Origin: Dolomedes plantarius
Lineage: Eukaryota > Arthropoda > Arachnida > Araneae > Dolomedidae
NCBI GenBank assembly: GCA_907164885.2
Contig: OU015490.1
Span: 13,273,466-13,337,465, forward strand
Length of the DNA: 64,000 bases
Direction of reading: 5' to 3'
This document shows, piece by piece, positions 10,108 through 22,195 of this stretch (positions are counted from its first letter, which is position 1; the number at the start of each line of letters is the position of its first letter). The notes beneath the pieces were generated by a model, which did not search any database, was not told the origin of the DNA, and worked only from the letters and a program-made list of their open reading frames with translations. The translations under genes and the position numbers were made by a program.

Positions 10108-10705
10108 TTAACCCTTTAGCGGGCGCGCCCGTGTATAAAGTGCACCATTTTCGTAATTTTGAATGGTTTGTTTTTCCAAGTACGGTTTGAATGTTCTAAG
10201 CAATTTCTATTTATAGCTAAAACCTTTCTAATACAGGTCTGATTCTCTGACCCTTGTATTCCTTTCGATTCATTGTTGGTCGTGATTTAACCGTGGTAAA
10301 CCTTCGAATATACTGAATTTCAAAACGTCAAAATTATGAGTTGATGTAGCAAATCAAATGTGCAGCTATTACACCGTATCCCGCCTATCATGAAGATGGA
10401 CAATCTCACTGTTTTTTAGGTTTTTGGACATAATAGGAATCGATTCGCAAGTTGTCCTTAGATGCATTAAACCGGACAGTTTTGAAATAAGGCGATTGTA
10501 TCTTCATTCTTTGGCCTTTAATTATTAATATATCTCAATATTATCAACATTTTATATTTTGTCATAAAACGCAGAATTGATGTTTTCAATTTGAAAAAAG
10601 AAAGTTTATTACAAAAGGAATAATCAAGGTTGAAAGAGGCGTTGCCCTTTATGCAAAGCGCGCCTGCTGGTGTTCCAAAAATTGGCGCGCCTGCTGAAGG
10701 GTTAA
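10108..10705. mobile_element. piggyBac-type MITE (CCCTTTAGCGGGCGCGCC), copy 1
   Basis: TTAA at both ends, then CCCTTTAGCGGGCGCGCC on the left and the inverse of CCCTTCAGCAGGCGCGCC on the right. Terminal CCC after TTAA is the standard piggyBac signature. The 598-bp interior is non-coding and AT-rich apart from the GC-rich tips. A second copy in the opposite orientation lies at 35996-36590 and shares long interior blocks (for example AATATTATCAACATTTTATA as read here), which confirms both edges. Confidence 0.9.
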
Positions 10706-12534
10706 TGAGTTGCAATGATATTATAGAACTAAATTCAAACCTTGCACGTCTAGACTTTGAAACCAATGACCTGGCCCCTAAACTATCCTTGCGATGTGAG
10801 GAAATTTCATATATTAGGAATTTCATTCTTCAGTAACGTAGGTGTAAAAGATTTTCCGTTCTTTTCATGTATAGTATGTGCGTATTTTATAAACGGATAT
10901 TTTCCTGTTAGAACTACTGCATGGAAAGAATATACATCCAGATGTATAAATTTCATGTAGAGTTGGAAGTACAGAATAATACCGCTTATATAAGTACACA
11001 TATTTAGACTTTTATGTTTTTTCGATAGCATGGAGTAATAGAAATTTACCAAAGAAGACTGAAATGAAAAATACATTTTATCATAATCGAGAAAATAAAT
11101 CGTCAATTCTCCGCATTTGACAGACATTCTTGTGTTTCGAGATTTTAAATAACATTACTCAAAGAACAATGCAGATTTATAATATTTGAAAGATATTACT
11201 ACAACAAACAATGCCAAAGATTTGTCTTTCCCAAATATATTTGATACTGAAGAATTTAAAGAAAATTCTTCTCTGCACATATTTTAGGCTTTGGAATTAG
11301 ATTCCTTCTCTTCAAAAATCTGCCACCCAGATTTATTGGTTTTGTTTACTCTTCCTAATCTTTTTTAATCATATATGAATTTTTGTTTTTTTTAGTTGGA
11401 TGTACCCCATATATTTTTCAGTATGAGAATGTTCTTGTGACTTATTCATTCTGAATTAAATAGACGATGTCAATTTGTACTTTGAATCATTTCGAGTATG
11501 TTCTCTGGATACATTTTGAACGCATTTTCCTTTTGTATTTGAGTTGGATGAACTGAATTTTCGAATTTTTTTTAATTGAAAGTTTATCTAGACGCTGCAT
11601 TTAGAAATCATTCAGAAAACATTCTGTCTTTCAGTTTACGGTCACTGTAAGTTTTAACTATAGTTTCGTTTTAAGTAAATATGGCAATTTACGTTATATT
11701 CCCCTTTTTCCTTAAACCTTCAACAGCTATTGTTTTTTAATTTTACTAAGTATACAAAATATTTCCATTGCACCTGTCCCTGATTCATTTTTCATCTTAA
11801 ACTAGTTTTTTTAAGTAAAGACTAGTTGTTACCCGTCAAAACACGACTGCTAACTAGTAAATAAATGTACAAATACACAAATTATACTCAACACATCATT
11901 TCCAAATCCTGAAAATAATAATGATGCGCAGAAACAAATTAGTGTGTTTAAGCTCCTCGTGCTTAGTAAGTATCAAAAGTCAGATTTAAAAATGTCACTG
12001 AGCATGCGAAGAAAGCAATTTTTTCAATTATAAATTATCGCTAATTAAAAAGCGCAAAATAAACAATTTCTATCAGGTTTAATCTTATATTTCACAAACA
12101 TAGTTATCATAAAAATAAAAATGGCAGAGACAGATCTAGAAAGACTTCTCGGAATAAACGTGTTTACCATAAAAAATGTTACTGAGCATGCGCAGAAACA
12201 GTGAGTTTCTAAAGACAGATTTAAACATGCCACTGACCTTGCGCAGAAATCAAATTTTTAATTGTAAATTATCGCTATTTGATAGAAATTGCTCTTACAA
12301 AAACCAAATTTGGAAAATCTACAGATTACAATCTTTCGTTTAAGACCAAAATGAAGTAAATGGATGCAGTAGTTTTCTATCACGGACTGCCCAAAAAGTC
12401 GGCTTAGCAACTTAAATATATAGATTTCATTTTTTAATTTAATTTTAACTGTTTTATTTTCATTTACCTTTCTCTAAAAGTATGGAGCTGTTCATACGAT
12501 ATCCGTCAGTGATACGATATCCGCATTGAAAATT
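10706..12534. other. AT-rich spacer
   Basis: Open frames here are short and lack family features. A weak local duplication, AAAAATGTCACTGAGCATGCG near 11990 and again near 12172 and 12224, suggests a decayed tandem repeat of about 180 and 50 bases. No gene supported. Confidence 0.4.
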
Positions 12535-12615
12535 TTTTAAAGGGGGCACACTACCTTTGACTGCACTGAAATGACCGTAAACATGATCAAATTCGAGCTA
12601 CTGAAACTCCAATAA

Positions 12616-12619
<4 letters not shown>

Positions 12620-12652
<33 letters not shown>
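12620..12652. repeat. (TA)n microsatellite
   Basis: About 33 bases of AT alternation bordering a GC-richer block to the right. Confidence 0.9.
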
Positions 12653-12656
<4 letters not shown>

Positions 12657-13198
12657 CAAAACATAAATGAGAGGAGGCACGGGGGTGGGGGATTTAAATT
12701 AGTAAGAAAGTAACAATCTTTTTACAAAGCTAGCGTATTTTTCTGAAGGGAATTTCCCTTTTCAGGCGAGTCTGGTCGAAAGCGCGAGCGATCCATCGAC
12801 GTACGGGTTTTTGGCGCGAAGCAAAAGCGAAAAGTCAGCAGAAGAGATTTCCAAATGCCGAATGGGAGGGATCTGCACATGCGCTAGACGGCAGGAGCTC
12901 GGAGAAAGTTAAGTTTTGGCGGTAGATTGCATGGGAATTTCGTTGAGAGCGGAAGCTTGCGGCAGTCGTGCCTGGTAGGTCGAGAAAATGGCGGAGCGAA
13001 TTGCTTAATCTGGAGCATTGGTAAAATTATGCAGTTCAATAAATAAGAAGTTTATAGGAGTTTGGACTACTTCCTTGACGGCCTACCTCTCGCCCAATTA
13101 ATTAACGTATGTATTGACTGCATAAAATCAATGTGAACATGCGAGTAAAACAAGCTCCATGTCAGTTAAACCATGTTTTCATAAATCAATTTCCACCA

Positions 13199-13200
<2 letters not shown>
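12653..13200. other. GC-richer block bounded by two (TA)n tracts, possibly TE-derived
   Basis: The base composition changes sharply between 12770 and 13110, with CGAAAGCGCGAGCGATCC and similar runs. CAATAAATAAG near 13038 is followed by GTTTGGACTACTTCC, which resembles the polyadenylation side of an LTR. The right edge reads CCACCACTG before (TA)n, which in reverse (CAGTGGTGG) looks like a Tc1-type tip. I cannot decide between these, and no second copy is present. Confidence 0.3.

Positions 13201-13201
<1 letters not shown>

Positions 13202-13264
<63 letters not shown>
13202..13264. repeat. (TA)n microsatellite
   Basis: About 63 bases of TA alternation. Confidence 0.95.
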
Positions 13265-13268
<4 letters not shown>

Positions 13269-13673
13269 TCGTAATAAATGTATAAGTTAACTTAGGTAAT
13301 TATGTCCTATAAAACAGTATCCTTTGTAAGTCTGCTTTTGTGAATCCATTTGCTCCAAGGTTGCAATGTTTGTGACGTCAGTCTTCTTCTGGTCTCCTTC
13401 ACTTTTCTTTCACTTTGTCTGGTGCCGAGTTTGGTGTTCTATGATAAAGCCATTGATTATTCACTTCTTCTGTTTCTTATGGATTGTACGGTGTCTAAGT
13501 ATGTTTATTGCTCAGATCATACTTATTAGAAACAATCCATTCGATTTTAGACAGTATTAGCACCGCTGTTCAAAAGATGCTGTCAACAACCTATTTTTCA
13601 CTTATCTTTCCATGTTTTTGGTTCCTGGCTGTAGTGGTTTACGGCTTATACTGGTTTTTCACTTACAACTTTG

Positions 13674-13679
<6 letters not shown>
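13265..13679. other. Spacer without recognised feature
   Basis: T-rich on the plus strand. The 64-residue open frame at 13366-13560 has no family features. Confidence 0.4.

Positions 13680-13732
<53 letters not shown>
13680..13732. repeat. (TA)n tract, left flank of the LTR retrotransposon
   Basis: About 53 bases of TA alternation ending where the LTR's TGTAACAT begins. The tract resumes directly after the other LTR at 21751, so the retrotransposon split one microsatellite. Confidence 0.95.
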
Positions 13733-13736
<4 letters not shown>

Positions 13737-14184
13737 ACATGTGGATACCCAAGGGGAGAGAAGACTGGCATCCAGCATGTCACAAGGGATGAAGAGTAGT
13801 CGTGGCTCGAAGAATAGACAACTCTGCAAGTTACGGCATCACAAAGCTTTATTAGGAGGAGAATACGTCTCCCCAAGACAGTTACAAAATCCGAAAAGCG
13901 CACATGTATGTTGATCAGACGGCTTATATAAACTTTGTCATGTGATCATGATAGCGATTAGGGATTTACTGTTGTCGATAAGTCACATGTGGTTTTATGT
14001 AATCTGCGCAGAGCCTATATGAAATCTTGGGTGACGCCACGCAATTTTGGAAAAGGAAGCCATTTAATATTTTCCACTAGAGGCCTTTTAGGACTTAGAT
14101 TTGAAAACGAAAGTTAGCTCGTACGCCCAAGGGAATTTAGAATAATGTTAGATTTTAAAATGGTATGTGGTTTTTAATGTTATA
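13733..14184 (-). repeat. 3' LTR of the gypsy element
   Basis: Starts TGTAACATGTGG and ends TTTAATGTTATA; the termini form a short inverted repeat (TGTAACAT / ATGTTATA). Differences from the partner LTR that I can see are at GGGATG/GAGATG, TTTACTG/TTTGCTG, ATGTTAG/ATGATAG and TATGTGG/TATGGGG. Confidence 0.93.
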
Positions 14185-14203
14185 GAATATCCCCCCCGTC
14201 CGA
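14185..14203 (-). other. Polypurine tract of the gypsy element
   Basis: Immediately inside the 3' LTR the minus strand reads CGGACGGGGGGGATATTC, a purine-rich run in the position where plus-strand DNA synthesis is primed in LTR elements. Confidence 0.75.
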
Positions 14204-16248
14204 GAAGATCCTGACCAACAATGCCTGCATTGGAGGACAGACTCACCCGGCCTGGTGAGGAAAATGGGCGTCGACCACAAATTTGGAAAGTTTGAAAAGG
14301 AACATATGTTTTAAGTTAATTTAGTATGATGATCACATGACAAGACATTGCACATTTCAATATTGAATACACAAAAATACACTAATGATTTACTAATTCA
14401 TGAACACAATAAAAGCAAAAAAAATTATAGTAATTAATGATCAGCTATAGAAAATTGTAAATTATGTAAATTTCTTCTTATATTGTTGCTGTGAAAAAAA
14501 AATTAAATATAAAAATGTATTTATCTTCAACTGAAAACAATGTTGAGCAGGGCTGCAGTCCCCACACAACACAATCTCAGAAAAAAAAATCAATTAACAT
14601 AACCAAAAATTTGTAAACTACCAAAAATTTTCACTGGAAACATACATTTAATACAATATCTACCATCATCTCGATTTGAATAATACAAAATAACAAAACA
14701 TAGTAATAAAAATATTAAAACAAACAAAAATTAAGTAACTGAAGTTGACTTTGATAACAAGTTGAAAAATTCAAAAATTCTTCCTCAACGTTCACTACTA
14801 TGGAGTGAGTCCAAAAAAATTTTTTTTATTTATTTCTCTTGTAATGAATTATCTGTGCAACATTTTAGTCCTTTCACAGTCATTAGTATGTTGAGGAAAA
14901 TACACCAATTAAAAAATCACAGTCTTTGTGTTGCTGTTTCTTATTTCTGCTTCACCAACGTAGAATGCATAAAACATAACATTATTTTGGCTTGTTTACA
15001 TATCAAGAAAAATAGTTCTTCAGTTATATAATAAAAATCACAGTTTATAATAAAAATCACACTTTCAATGAAAATCACAAGTTTTAATAAAATCACATTT
15101 CTAATATATAAATTGTATATAAAAATTACAGAACATATATTTGTTAATCAAATAACTCAATCTTGTACGAGTTCTCAGTATATCAATTCTTATTCATTAT
15201 CTAGTTTTCATATCTTTATTTATCTCATCATTTTTTTTCTTAATATCCCTTATCTCCTTTATTTCAATATTACTTATTATAAAAAAAAATCTCTTTTTAA
15301 TATCCTTTATATTTCTTATTATTCTCATTTCATCATTTCTTATATTCATTTTTTTTTCGACAATATTTATTCATTCCAAAATTCTATTCAATATTCATTA
15401 GTTATACTTATTCATATTTTTCTAACTTTATTTATTTATTCTCAATACTTTTCACTTTATTTTCAAATTATTTATTTACTATTCATTTGTGTACACTTAT
15501 TTTAATTCTACGTGGATATCCAATTTTTTGTGTTGAAGGAACCTTGTTTTTATGTGTGTCACCCAAACTCTTAGTTTCAAATTCTTTAATTCTACCTCTA
15601 AGCAGTGAGGGGTTGTGTTTATATTTGTGTAACAAGTGGGTTTTCTTTCTCCCTATTGTTCTCTGACTAATAAGGAGGAAGAGTCTTTTAGCCGTACAGT
15701 GGACTAACCGTGAATCTCCGACAGAATATGACTGCATTGAAAAACAGCATCTTGCATAGTACAAAGATGGAGAAAAAGGAAAATGTGCAGTTGTCATACC
15801 TGTGGGAGTATAATATACAGAAATGGGAGGACAAAAGGAGTGGCCATCCCAGCCCTGTTTTAGTCATTACTGAAGCATATGGTCTTCAGCACTTTAAGTG
15901 ACTGAGTTGATGAATTAAAAACAAATAGCAAAAAAATTAAATAAGATCTTAAACAGTTGGGACGACATCCAACGCGCTTGTAGAGGTGGGTGATAGGAAA
16001 GTGTTTTTCAAGAAATAGAAAATTTACTGAAAGGTTAAAGAAGTAGAGTTGTCATAGTCGGTGTTTAAATTGAGATCCAAAAAAATTCACATATAATAGT
16101 ATTCTTAAGAAGAAAGTTTAAGTTAGACAGTTTTTTTTTATATCTTTAGTAGGACAACACATAATTAATTATATCAATTTAAAAAAATATAATGATGTTA
16201 AGCATCACATAGAAAAGAAAGAAAAAAAAATGGATCTAATGTTTGTCA
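14204..16248 (-). other. Non-coding 3' region of the gypsy element
   Basis: About 2 kb between the integrase stop and the polypurine tract, very AT-rich (15060-15480 is mostly T-rich on the plus strand). It has no open frame with env or other viral features. The plus-strand open frame at 15068-15505 is low-complexity and rejected. Confidence 0.6.
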
Positions 16249-19200
16249 TTATTCGTGGTGTAGTTTTAAGTTCTCTGGTGCATTATAATATCTTAATCTG
16301 CAAGCATGGACAATTTCAGAATCTCGTTTAGTGTGAAAATTTGGTTTATCAATTTCATAATTAACTTTTGACATTTGTTTTAGAATAGTGTAAGGTCCAG
16401 AATAGGGTGAGCTTAATTTTCTTGTATTAGGGTAGTTAAATTCTTCGAATAACACTAAATCTCCAACATTAAATTTAGATTCTACAAAACGTGCATCATA
16501 TTTTACTTTATTCCTATTATGGTAATTAATTGTCCTTTCTTTGGCTAATTTTCTCGCCTCATCCACCTGAGGATAAAAATCTTGTTTTTTAACATGAGGT
16601 TCATAAGGTAATATTCCAAAAAGTAGGTAAGCTGGGGTCATTTGGGTAACTGAATGAACGTATTATTGTATTCATTAATTACTTCCTTTAATAGGGTTGT
16701 CCAAGAAGTTTTACTTGTTGAGTTAATTACTTTGCACCTTAATCTAGTAATTATTGTTTGATTTACCCTCTCTACCTTCCCATACGTTTGTGGATGATGA
16801 CTCGATGTAAGTAATTGTTGCACATTATTATGCTCTAAAAATCTTCTAAACTTTGAACATGTAAAAGCTGCATTTCTGTCTGTTAGCAATTTTTTTGGTG
16901 TTTGAATTTGGAATATTTGTTTTAAGCAATTTGTATAAGTTTCAGTAGTTACGCTTTTTGATGGAAAAGCCCAAATATAACTCGTTGCATGGTCAATTAT
17001 CAAATGTAAATATTTCTTTGTGGAATTATAGTAATTAAATCCGCCTACTGTGTCTAAACTTAAGCACTCAGAGGGTTGGTCTGTCGGAGGTACTTCTTGC
17101 AGCAATCAAAACCTTTTCTGTCTTTTCTTTTTGTTTAATTGACAAGTATGGCAATGTTTAACATAGTTACTAATGTCCTCATTGATTTTGGGCCAATAAT
17201 ATCGGGGTGTAAGTAATTGCATTGTTTTATTTATTCCAGGGTGTCCATAGTCATCGTGGATTCTTTTTAAAATTTCTAACCTCAATGAAAATGGTACTAC
17301 AATTTTTAAAAATCCTTTCTTTCTCACATAGATTACATCATTTAGTTTTTTATATTTAAGTCCCTGCACATTGTCTTTATTTTGAAAATCTACAATCTTT
17401 TGTAATTCGATTAAATGATCTATTTGTTGATTAGGTTCTGAAATAGGATTTCTGGATAGCATGTCGGCCTCAATGTTCGCAGTTCCTTTCTGGTATTTTA
17501 TTTCATAGTGAAACATACTTAATTTTAATGACCAACGAAAAAGTCTTCCTCTAACATTTTTAATGTTCCTCAACCAGACCAAGGCTGCATGGTCAGTGTG
17601 AATTGTAAATTTCCTACCATGGAGGTAGTGGTAAAACCGATCAAGACTATCAACTATAGCGAGACATTCAAGTTCTGTGATTGAGTAATTTACTTCATAA
17701 GGTTTCAAAACACGTGAATGATAAGCTATGGGATGTAGCACCCCATCTTCACCTGGCTGTTTTAAAACAGCTCCAACCTGATGTTTACTAGCATCCACAA
17801 ATAAATGACAGTCTTTGTTTACATCATACAATTGCAATATTGGCTTACAAATCAATAAATTCTTAAGATCCTCAAAAGCTTCTTGGCACTTGTCTGAGCA
17901 TCCCCATTTTACTCCCTTTTTCAATAATGTATTTAATGGATGTCTTACTTTTGCATATTTTGGAAGAAACTTATTATACACATTTATTGTGCCCAAGAAT
18001 CTTTGGAGTTCTTTTACATTAGTTGGTGGTTTCAAACACTTTATCTTTTCAATGTTAATGTTGTCTTGGGGCAATTTTCCCATTTGTTACATTATATCCA
18101 AGAAAATTAATTTGTTGCTGCAGAAAAGTACATTTAGCTAATTTTAACTTGATATTCTCTTTTTTGAAAATGTTAAACAGTATATCTAAATGTTCAAGGT
18201 GTTGTTCTTTGGAGTCTGAAAAAATTATAATATCATCGAAATAGTGGCATGCAAAGTTAACTTTATATTTATCTAAAATTCTCCTGATAGTCTTATTGAA
18301 TATTGCAGGGGCGTTCTTTAAGCCAAATGGAAGTCTTAGCCACTCGTATAAGCCAAAAGTAGTGGCAAATGCCAATTTCTCAGTATCTTTTGGGTGGACG
18401 GGTGCATGCCAATACCCTGAGGTAAGGTCTAAAGTTGAAAAGTAATTAGCTCTGCTTAATTTATCTAGAATATCATCAATTCTGGGTAAGGGTTCTGCAT
18501 CTGTCTTAGTAATTAAATTTAGTTTTCTGAAATCAATACAAAGTCTAGTTTTTCCTTCATTTCGCTTTCTTGCCAAAGTCACAGGACTTGAGTATGAACT
18601 ATGTGATTCTTTTATGATTCCTGCTTCTAACAAATTTTTAATTTGGGTCCTGATCTCTTTTTCCTCAATTGGCGAAGTCCTGTATGCTCTTAGACTCACT
18701 GGCAAATCAGAATTGAGGATTATTCTTTGGGGTTCCATCCTTATTTTGCCTATGTCATATTTGTTAGTTGAAAACAGTCTATTATTTTTGTGCAATAAAT
18801 TCTTTAATTCCCTATCAACATCTAAAATTTTGATTTGATCATTAATGTCAACATTTTCATAATTTGGGGTATTTTCTGCTTTTATTTCACCAGAGTGTTC
18901 ATTAAAATTGTCATTTACATCATAATCAATACAGAAAATATCATTTTCTTTCTGCGAGTTCTCTTCATAAGGGTTAAACATATCAGAAACTTCAATTTCA
19001 TGAACATTACTATTATTATACACATGCTTATTATCACATTTATTTTGTAGGTGTAATGAAATTTTACTTATATCACAAATATTAAACATCTTCAAAGAAA
19101 TTCTATTTTGATACACACAAAATTGGTTACAGTCAATTACTAATTTAAACTCTTTACACTCAGGAAGTCCCAGAATAAGATAAGGCAAGTCATTGTCCAA

Positions 19201-19479
19201 AACATATGCAGAAATGTTTCTAATTATTTTCCCTATTCTCAAAGTTAATACACATTTAGTTGTAATTAAGATTTCACCTTCAGCTTGCCTGACCTTAATT
19301 GGAGAGCTTGAATAACATTTCAGTTGACACTGCTTGACCAGTTTTTGTGACATCAGACTAATAGTCGAAGCAGTGTCAATCACACAATTTAAAAAATTCT
19401 GTTTCTCATTTTCATATAGTCTTTTTGTTTTGTCAACCCCATTATTTCTGATAATGTTCCCCCTCAATGACAGTAATTG
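16249..19479 (-). pseudogene. pol: Ty3/gypsy pol (protease-RT-RNase H-integrase), disrupted
   Basis: Read leftward, the segment after the gag stop (18055-19479) has a protease motif IDTAST, with Ala where DTG/DSG is usual, and a reverse transcriptase with LCIDFRKLN, LDLTSGYWH, LPFGLKNAP and the active-site box YFDD. A one-base shift near 18060-18085 leads to 17106-18083, with the RNase H motifs LFVDAS, ELECLA and TDHAALVW and the integrase zinc finger (HDDYGH ... HCHTC). An in-frame TGA at 17106-17108 then interrupts the frame. The integrase core follows at 16638-17105 with LSLDTV, LLTDRN and GKVERV as its D, D, E. A last frameshift near 16640-16660 leads to the C-terminal segment 16249-16641. 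The gene runs in the same frame as gag across TGA 19480-19482. Confidence 0.93.
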
Positions 19480-19482
19480 TCA
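19471..19482 (-). promoter_or_regulatory. Gag-pol stop in a readthrough-type context (TGA CAA TTA)
   Basis: Gag ends ...RDQAPE at a TGA, and pol continues in the same frame with CAA TTA CTG and no ATG. Stop-CAR-YYA is the well-known leaky context described for tobacco mosaic virus, where it is UAG CAA UUA. What I see is the sequence and the shared frame; that it works as programmed readthrough here is inference. Confidence 0.55.
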
Positions 19483-20530
19483 TTCTGGCGCCTGATCTCT
19501 TTCAAATTCAGGTTCCTCATAATGATGTTTATTGTCTGACACCGACATCTTATCAAATCTCTCATTAATAGAGCAAGTTTGTTCCCAATGGTAAGCATTA
19601 CTTATGCCAAAGTTAGAACATTTTCGACAGGGTCTAGGTGGTAAGTCTGCATATTGTTGGTGGTGATTAATTTGGTTATTTGGATTGGGTGCAAAATTTC
19701 TATTCAACTTGTGATCTCTGGGTTGCCATTGTCTGAATTGTTGCTGCTGACTATAATTAGGTCTAAACTGAGTTTGTTGATTATTATTAGGTCTAAATTG
19801 AGGCTGGGAAGAGTAATTTTGTCTAAATTGATGAGGTGGGTTATAATTAATCCTAACTTGAGGTTGGTTGTAGTAATTTTGTCTAAATTGGGGTCTATTT
19901 TCAAATCTAGTGTTAAAAAAGTTATCCCGATCCCCTTGATTAGCTTTGTTTCCTTCATTATTTATTTTGATTAGCTTATTAGCCAACACTATCCATTCTG
20001 TTGTTGTTTGAGGAGGATTTGCAGCTATGGTCATTCTCATTTGAGCATCTAGGCCTTGTGTTAGGCCCTCTAGTATTAACTTCTGTGATAACCCCAATCT
20101 CTATCCTACATCAATTTTTTTATGAAAATATTTGGTTAAGTCATCATTATATTCAAATTTCAAATTGGAAAATTCAGAGAATTCCACGCTATCTGCCTCA
20201 AAGAATAATTCTTGCAGTGTCTTTTAATTCTGTCCAATCTTGAATGTCTAGACAAGAGTTTATGAAAATCGTTAGAGCTTTCCCTTTGACAAATTTTGAA
20301 ATACATCTTATTTTTTGTTCATCTGGAACATTTGCTTGGGAAAATTTCTGCTCAATATAGGCAAGCCATTTTTGTAGTTTCATTCCCCCCTCTGGGTCAA
20401 AAGGAATAAAATCCCTGAATTCTCTCTGTAAATTTTCAAGTTGAAAATGGTCCTTGCATTCTGTCCCTTCATTTTTATTATCTGCTTTTGTCCCTCCCTG
20501 AATTTCTGTTTTTATATTTGTTTCTTCCAT
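19480..20530 (-). pseudogene. gag: Ty3/gypsy gag, disrupted
   Basis: The first 110 residues (20198-20530) begin MEETNIKTEIQGG and include WLAYIEQKFSQANVPDEQKI, a retrotransposon capsid-like segment. Near 20215-20220 the frame shifts by one base and continues LQELFFEADSVEF until a TAG at 20101-20103. The same frame then stays open to 19480, giving GLSQKLILEGLTQGLDAQMR, a Gln/Asn-rich nucleocapsid stretch, and a cysteine-histidine motif CRKC...HWEQTC (C-X2-C-X9-H-X4-C), longer than the usual C-X2-C-X4-H-X4-C knuckle. It should encode the structural proteins of the virus-like particle. Frame and stop lesions make this copy unlikely to produce Gag. Confidence 0.88.
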
Positions 20531-21298
20531 TTTATAAGTTTAACAAAATATCACAATTATATATTTCAATTAAAAACAGGAATATAATACCATACAATCA
20601 CATTAAAAAAAATATTTCCTGTACTGTTTTTATATGTTTTCCTCCATTACTAAAATTATCAAAATATTTCAAATTAATACGTCAAACAGGAATATCATAC
20701 TTTCTATAGCATAGAAATCACAGTTTACAAAACAATTTTAAAAAGTTTATGATGGGAGACATACAACCTGGTCATGTGATGCTTGTCTCGTTGAAGATTC
20801 CAAAATCCTTTTGAACAGAGTAAAAAAAAAACACAACACTCTTAAAATCTCCACAGAGCAGCGCTGGGCTTGCACTCAGGGATCAAAATGAAAACTTGAC
20901 TTACACCGAAAAAGAAGATTGTGTTATATTTTAATTTATTTCCGACTAAATTTTCACCCACACCGATGAATTTTAAATGGTGGGGATTACGCACTTTTTA
21001 CATGATAACACTGGCGAAGAATTTAAATGGTGATCACACGGAGCAATGGGGAACACAATCACTAGGAAGATTCACCTGAACGCGCACAATCTTCGATGGC
21101 ACACACATACTACGACGGAATGACGGGGAAAGAGGAGACCTCGACCTTGACACATAAAGCCCACAGCGTGAGATAACTTTTCTCCTTTGACCGCAAACAG
21201 CAACCGTAAAACTTATGGGCTGGAAATCCACTGTGGGATTTCCCGTGCAGCAAAACTTGCATCACTGTTACAAGTCTGTACATCCTTGACGACTAATC
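20531..21298 (-). other. 5' leader of the gypsy element
   Basis: Lies between the 5' LTR and gag. The bases next to the LTR read GATTAGTCGTCAAGGATG in sense orientation, lacking the TGG expected for a simple tRNA 3'-end primer site. The primer is therefore unresolved; an internal tRNA or self-priming type is possible. Confidence 0.6.
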
Positions 21299-21745
21299 TG
21301 TAACATGTGGATACCCAAGGGGAGAGAAGACTGGCATCCAGCATGTCACAAGAGATGAAGAGTAGTCGTGGCTCGAAGAATAGACAACTCTGCAAGTTAC
21401 GGCATCACAAAGCTTTATTAGGAGGAGAATACGTCTCCCCAAGACAGTTACAAAATCCGAAAAGCGCACATGTATGTTGATCAGACGGCTTATATAAACT
21501 TTGTCATGTGATCATGATAGCGATTAGGGATTTGCTGTTGTCGATAAGTCACATGTGGTTTTATGTAATCTGCGCAGAGCCTATATGAAATCTTGGGTGA
21601 CGCCACGCAATTTTGGAAAAGGAAGCCATTTAATATTTTCCACTAGAGGCCTTTTAGGACTTAGATTTGAAAACGAAAGTTAGCTCGTACGCCCAAGGGA
21701 ATTTAGAATAATGATAGATTTTAAAATGGTATGGGGTTTTTAATG

Positions 21746-21750
<5 letters not shown>
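21299..21750 (-). repeat. 5' LTR of the gypsy element
   Basis: Same length (452 bp) and boundaries as the other LTR. In sense orientation it carries the promoter side of the element. It runs directly into (TA)n at 21751. Confidence 0.93.

Positions 21751-21815
<65 letters not shown>
21751..21815. repeat. (TA)n tract, right flank of the LTR retrotransposon
   Basis: About 65 bases of TA alternation continuing the tract seen at 13680-13732. Confidence 0.95.
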
Positions 21816-21818
<3 letters not shown>

Positions 21819-22195
21819 GTTACGTGTTAGGAGCCAATTTGGCGTGTTATCGGCAGCGCGCGATGTTCAGGAGATCTCGGGAATTAAAAACCATGATTTA
21901 AGCACGCTTAAAATACAAATCTGATAAAAATTTTGTGTGTCTAGCACGCATAGTTTGGGAGTAACAGTGCGCGTAATCCAAAAATTTACATATTTGAGAA
22001 AACTGAAGTTAAAGTTGGAATAAACATGGCCATGGCAACAGAGTGCGCTTTACATAAACTCTCATAACTCGAGAAATAATGCGAATGTTATATGCGGTTT
22101 TTTGCATATTGTTCTTAAATGTCCCAACAATCAGAATATAGCAAAAACCAAAAATCCATTTTTTTTGAAGTTTTAAAGGGGGTGTGCCCCCTTAA
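21816..22195. other. Possible decayed MITE, right end only
   Basis: The block is less AT-rich than its surroundings and ends GGGGGTGTGCCCCCTTAA, a small inverted repeat ending in TTAA. A similar tip, TTAAAGGGGGCACAC, occurs alone at about 12535. The left end could not be found, possibly because (TA)n and the LTR element replaced it. Confidence 0.35.

Larger units (their letters stand above)
13733..21750 (-). mobile_element. Full-length Ty3/gypsy LTR retrotransposon, 8018 bp
   Basis: Two 452-bp LTRs (13733-14184 and 21299-21750) bracket gag and pol genes read leftward, so the right LTR is the 5' LTR. Pol order is protease, reverse transcriptase, RNase H, integrase, which defines Ty3/gypsy. 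A polypurine tract lies next to the 3' LTR. No env-like frame was found in the roughly 2 kb between integrase and the 3' LTR. The LTRs differ at only four sites by my reading, which implies a recent insertion, yet gag and pol carry several frame disruptions. The TSD cannot be defined because the element lies in pure (TA)n. Confidence 0.95.

Noticed and set aside
15068..15505. 145-residue plus-strand open frame rich in Ile, Tyr, Phe
   Set aside because: Low-complexity AT-rich translation in the non-coding 3' region of the gypsy element, opposite to its coding strand, with no domain or signal features beyond composition.
14204..16248. Possible env gene of the gypsy element
   Set aside because: No minus-strand frame of useful length, no signal peptide or transmembrane arrangement and no env motifs.
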